Shown in pieces: positions 59,868-64,000 of a stretch of 64,000 bases of DNA. Both the position numbers and the translations under genes were made by a program. The stretch is from Manihot esculenta (lineage: Eukaryota > Streptophyta > Magnoliopsida > Malpighiales > Euphorbiaceae). The notes below the pieces were generated by a model. The model saw nothing but the letters and a program-made list of their open reading frames with translations, ran no database searches and was not told the DNA's origin. The stretch lies in contig NC_035164.2 in the NCBI RefSeq assembly GCF_001659605.2, positions 3,985,870-4,049,869 on the forward strand, given 5' to 3'. Each line of letters opens with the position of its first letter. Positions within the stretch are counted from its first letter, which is position 1.

Positions 59868-62800
59868 AATGGCGAAGCACCAATGCATCGAGGCTCAGCC
59901 TGACACGGTGACAGCTACCGCGCCTTCCTCCACATGCCGTTGCAAGCTTTTTCAGACACAGTGATCAAGTATAATTTAGCCACATTTTTATTATCATTAT
60001 TACTGTTTAATTACATATTTTTCTAGTTTAATTTATATTTTTATGATGTTTTTGCAGAAAAGGAGAAAACTGAAAACTTGGAGAAAAATTGTAGAAAAAG
60101 TTGGAAAATCGATTGGGTCGAAGTGATTTGGCCAAATCATTCGCAGAAAGTTGAAGCAGAAAACTAAGACTGACTTGCAGTAACGATCTAGGCAAGTGAT
60201 TTGGGCAAATCAACTGCCCAAATCAAACTGACGCAGACAAGGACAGCAGCGCGGAAAAAAAAGGAAAAATCAGAATTTCAAAAGTGTTGGAGTCCTATCC
60301 TACTTCAAACATCACAAGACCAATCCAATGACATCTCCAAGAGTCACACCTAAGAAAGAATTTCTCTAAAAGAAGATTTATTCATGATTAAATACAAAGG
60401 CAAAGAAGGAATAAAAGACTACAAAAAGACCAAGTCAAATTAGGATTCCAAATCCTAATTGGACTAGGACTCTTCACCTATAAAGGGAGACATCCACAAA
60501 CCAGCAAGGGATCATCGAAATTTCTGCAGAACTTCAGCAGCAACACAGCAACCTCCTTTCTACTTTTCTTCTTTCTCTTTTTGTGTATTTTTGTCCACCA
60601 GGAGTGGCTAAACATTTTCTTTTCTAGTTGAAGTTAGGAAATTTCAGTTTTGTGATGAATTGGGAGATTTAAAACTCCATTGTTAAGCTTCTATTTTTCA
60701 ATATTTATGCAACTTGTTCTTTATGCTATTATTGCTTTGCTATTAAAATCAATTAAGGCCTATTGCTTTTAATTACATAAGTGATAAATTATTAGTTTAA
60801 ATAATTTAGGCCCGTAATTGCTTAGATTGTTTGAACACAAGCACACTTGATTGCATAATCTAAACTTGACCTCGCGGTTGGCAAGGTTAGAATTAGGTTT
60901 CTCTAAGTCTTAATGCAGTTAACAGTTGTAAAGTAAAAAACCCCATGAACGTTCCTTGGCAACTTGTTAACTAGTGTTTGATTAGCGAACGTTTCCTAGT
61001 CGAACTAAAACTAAGGAGGAATTTGATTGTGAGAAGCGTCTTCCACAACCTAAACTAATTTATTAAAATAAATAGGAGTATTAAAGAATCAATGATCAAT
61101 TCTAAATAACTGAAATAGATCCATACTTCAACTGGAGCTTTTCTTCATTGATTTACTCATCCTTTCAATTTATTGCTTTCTTCTACTACTTAGTCTTTAA
61201 ATTTCAGTTCTCTATCATTAAAATCAAACCCCCCTTTTATTTTTACTTTTATTATTTAATTGCCTAAGTCATTATTAGGAAGGTTTTTAGTATCAAATTC
61301 CTGTGGTTCGATCCTATTGCCACTATCTACAAATTATTTTGTTGATTGATAATAGGTTTATTTTTGACGGCTTCGACAACCGCTATTACACAGCGACGAC
61401 TTCATTGACGGAAATGCAGCCCATTGAAGGAGTGATAGAAATGATAGCACCATCAGCGATTTCTCCACCGGTTGCAACGGGGAAAGCCATCCATTCACAG
61501 ACGAAAGGAAAAACCCCTATCTATAAAGTGCACACCGATGAAGGTGATGAATGGAAGGTCAAGTCCGCAATTTTGAAACAGCTATAGGATCAGAAAGTGC
61601 AACCTTAGACCACCACATTGGTTTTAGAAGCTTTCATAGAAAGCAGTAGCAAGGACACAACCTTTAGCCACAGTAAAAAAGAGGCCACGGGCCTAGCACA
61701 AGAAGACACCAGCAGTGAGGAGGTTCAGCCCGCTTCCCCTCCGAAAAAGAAATAGAAGAAAAGAATGCCCAGAATAGCCGGTGGCAAGGCCATATACTTG
61801 CAAGAGGAACATGACTTACACGATAACTTCAATTTTGAGGGTGATGATAAGGTCCTGAATTTTCTCCATTATGATATTTTTCCTTGCAAGAGCATAAGTG
61901 ATGCTGCCTTGATCCAGTTGCAATTGCTTGATGAGGTCTATACTTCAATTGATAATATTGGATGGAGAAAATTCTTTGCAATAAACTGTCCCTCCTATGT
62001 TCAGTTGTGCTGTGAGTTTTATGCTACCTTTGAGTTCTCTTTTGATGTGCAGAATTTTAATTTAAATGTGTCTATTATTTGTTTTAGGCTATAGAATAAA
62101 ATGGTATATTATTCAATTACAAGTTTTAAACTTCATTTGGGTGTTTATGATGATGATTATGTTAAAACTGCTGAGTACTTAAATTCTTTGTGTGATTATC
62201 TAGCTGGTTGGAATCCAAATTTAGTATACAAAAAATTAACTGGGAACCCTGCACTTGAGTTTAAGGGGTAAATCTAAAGCAAATGATATCTAGAGCCCTG
62301 CTCTTAGGTACATTCACAGGTTTCTTTGCTATATATTTTCTAAAAAAAAAAAAATAAAGATTCCACCAAGTTGATCAAATATAAACTCTTCTTTCTGTGG
62401 TGCATGTTGAATAAGCGTAAAAGTTAACTTTGGTTTTTGGTTAGCTTCCTAGTTTAAGAGTATTTTTGATACTGGGCATGGTATCTATCTAGGTTCTGTG
62501 ATTTCTTTGTTAGCTGTGGGATTAAGTTTGCTTGATACAGAGCACACTGATTTATACATTGCTGAAAATATCCTTTCTCTTGATATACATGCACTTAACT
62601 CTATGGGCTTACTTAGCTTCAACAGAGGAAAAAAATTGTACTTTGTCCTCCAGATCCTATAATTCCACCATGATCGCACTTATTTCGGATAGAGGACATG
62701 TCAGCCCCAGCCACCTCAGTAGCACCTACAGAACTTGATGATCAAGTCCACCTAGCTAGAATTGAGGTGAAAATGCACTATATTGATGTTAAATTGGATG

Positions 62801-62904
62801 CCATCCTCTCCCACTTGGGTTGCCTATACCCCAGCCACCATCAGCCTGAAGTTCTAAGGGTAACTTACTCCTCAGGGAAATTTCTTTTTACTCATTTATA
62901 CTAA
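59868..62904 (+). pseudogene. Athila downstream (env-position) ORF, broken and split by a solo LTR
   Basis: A splice-acceptor-like CTCTCTTGCAG precedes ATG at 59868 (MAKHQCIEAQ), the place of the spliced env-position ORF in Athila/Calypso elements. The solo LTR at 59962-61388 interrupts it. Downstream pieces are a low-complexity stretch (61411-61587) and RMPRIAGGKAIYLQEEHDLH...IGWRKFFAINCPSYVQLCCEF (61765-62094). The next phases (62101-62660) read LHLGVYDDDYVKTAEYL and, after a break, IHRFLCYIF and FFLWCMLNKRKINFGFWLA; 62698-62904 is the last piece. Stops and shifts separate them. The family is a plant retroelement ORF of unknown function; the name env-like is only positional, and no signal peptide or membrane segment was recognised. 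Confidence 0.65.
59962..61388 (+). mobile_element. Solo LTR (1427 bp) of a Tat/Ogre-type element
   Basis: It starts TGATCAAGTATAATTTAG and ends CGACAACCGCTATTA, flanked by CACAG at 59957-59961 and 61389-61393. The terminal TA in place of CA is probably a C-to-T change. A TATA box (TATAAAG, 60479-60485), GGAGTGGCTAAAC and the end block GTGGTTCGATCC...GACGGCTTCGACAACCG are features of Ogre/Tat LTRs. No internal region is present. Confidence 0.85.
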
Positions 62905-62970
62905 TTTGTTTATGAGCTTCTCCCATTGCTTGAATTTTTTTTCACATTGAAGACAATTTGAAGAATAAGT

Positions 62971-62988
62971 GTGGAGGGGGGAGAAGAG
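62971..62988 (+). other. Polypurine tract of the Athila element
   Basis: GTGGAGGGGGGAGAAGAG follows ACATTGAAGACAATTTGAAG, a phrase that regularly precedes the tract in Athila-type elements. Confidence 0.75.
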
Positions 62989-64000
62989 TTGGAATAAAAG
63001 TGTTTCTTTGTGATTGCCATGAGGGCTAATTGTACATACTGTGTTTTTGTTTCTGCTGTATTTCTTCTATTTTGCTGTTATGCATAAATTTTTCTGCTTG
63101 TTGTTAGAGGCTTGGTCAAGCCTGTACTCTTGCTCTGTTTTTTTTTTTATTATTTCTCAGCACTTATACTTGCTGATTTGTCATTTTTTCAATTATTTGA
63201 TTTTAATTTTTCTGTTTTTCAGTATTTTGAGGTTTAATTAAAAAAGAATATTTTTATTGAGTTCTTACTTGCCATGAGAAGTTGATATATCCTTCTCAAA
63301 GAATTTTTTATGCCATTTGTATACTAGCCTAAATAGAATAAATTCATCCTTGTTCATTTTGTTAGTCTTATTTTTAAGATTTATTTTGAGAGTTCATGAT
63401 GTATGGCCCAAATTTAAACAGTTGGGTAATGAATGCATGTTTTTAAATAAATTGCTGCCCTTTGTTAAGAATGGCTTTAAGGATATTGTCTAGACCATAT
63501 ATTTATGTGGAAACTAAAGGATGTCATCAAGAAAAAGAAAAAAAAAAGCAAAAGCAAAAAGCTAAAAAATCAGAAATTAATGCACTCCTATGACCCAATC
63601 CTCTAGTTACTTGGTTATTTGGTTACCAACTCGATGGTCCAAGTAGTGCAGTACTTGGTGACCACTTAAGGTAGTTCTGTATGGAAAAATTGGAGTTTGA
63701 GAGAGTATCACCCCTTTTGGGCCGTTTAAAAACTCACCCCATACCTTTAGTTAGGTGATCATGAGTAGAGCTCGTAGCCATCTGAGCTGAATAACTTAGG
63801 GCAAGTGGCTTAGTAACCATTTATTTCACGTTCACTTCATCGGTTTCAGGAAAGATATAGTAGGAAGTGTAATAAAGCTCTCCAAAATCTTTAAATTCTG
63901 TTGGTCTGGTCAAAAATTTCTAAAGAGTCTATTCTTTCAAAAGAGTAGTTTAATATTAATGGCATTCAAAATATTTTGTGTGTTTGAAATTAGATTGAGG
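62989..64000 (+). other. 3' non-coding region after the Athila polypurine tract
   Basis: AT-rich sequence with T-runs and a purine stretch at 63529-63570 (AAGAAAAAGAAAAAAAA) but no gene. It may be the element's 3' UTR or the start of its 3' LTR; the window ends before this can be decided. Confidence 0.5.

Larger units (their letters stand above)
39700..62988 (+). mobile_element. Old Athila-like Ty3/gypsy element, opened by nested insertions
   Basis: The parts occur in Athila order on the plus strand: LTR-like sequence with TATATAAAG (40033-40041) and end GACACCCGTCA; a decayed primer site; gag; protease; the start of RT; an AGGAGGCAA junction region (49520); a splice acceptor and downstream ORF region; and a polypurine tract at 62971-62988. 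Most of RT, RNase H and integrase is missing between about 49440 and 49480. Later insertions lie at 42306-46884, 49748-59701 and 59962-61388. That all parts belong to one element is inferred from their order; the LTR start and 3' LTR were not identified. Confidence 0.7.

Overview
This window is plant nuclear DNA. The evidence is intron-containing actin-depolymerizing factor genes with the plant one-codon first exon, a plant-only H2A.W-type histone gene, and nested LTR retrotransposons of the plant lineages Tekay/Del, Tat/Ogre, Athila and Ty1/copia. A eudicot is likely. The style of the long CG-rich LTR family would fit Euphorbiaceae, but that is a guess from memory and not shown here.

Only three cellular genes are supported. 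Two are same-strand ADF paralogues (497-2494 and 18092-19961) whose first introns are still alignable. Between them, on the minus strand, lies a two-exon histone H2A (10677-11616) with a C-terminal SPKK tail. Almost everything else is repeat-derived or AT-rich DNA without recognisable genes.

Left part (1-20 kb): ADF copy 1; an old solo LTR (4678-9155, duplication GTTCA) with a younger solo LTR of the same family inside it (5581-7883, duplication TCGGC); H2A.W; a decayed copia pol split by a reverse solo LTR (14088-15580, duplication GTTTT); ADF copy 2. Middle (20-39.7 kb): a ~112-bp tandem array with an emerging 336-bp trimer beside a Tat-like LTR; a complete 1.8-kb non-autonomous copia-type element (25724-27513, duplication TAGAT) carrying its own ~49-bp minisatellite; a long AT-rich desert; a shortened solo LTR (34005-35496, duplication GTCAT); and copia and Tat gag remnants.

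Right part (39.7-64 kb): what looks like one old Athila-like element, opened up by later insertions. These are a mosaic of LTR pieces (42306-46884) that itself holds a solo LTR (43070-45711, duplication TAACC), a full-length Tekay/Del-type chromovirus (49748-59701, duplication GTAAT), and a Tat/Ogre-type solo LTR (59962-61388, duplication CACAG). The chromovirus has an otherwise open gag-pol frame with three in-frame TAG codons.

The most unusual signal is inside the LTR family shared by the chromovirus and the related solo LTRs. Four long copies keep the same two-intron splice-site layout around a 70-72 nt middle exon; a fifth keeps it except for one broken donor. The second putative intron carries small tandem hairpins whose stems show paired, compensating base changes. 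Dense TTCGGCCGCCGAA motifs with GCCGCC cores flank the TATA box and recur in the first intron. Target-site duplications were checked base by base by eye; no alignment or database search was run.
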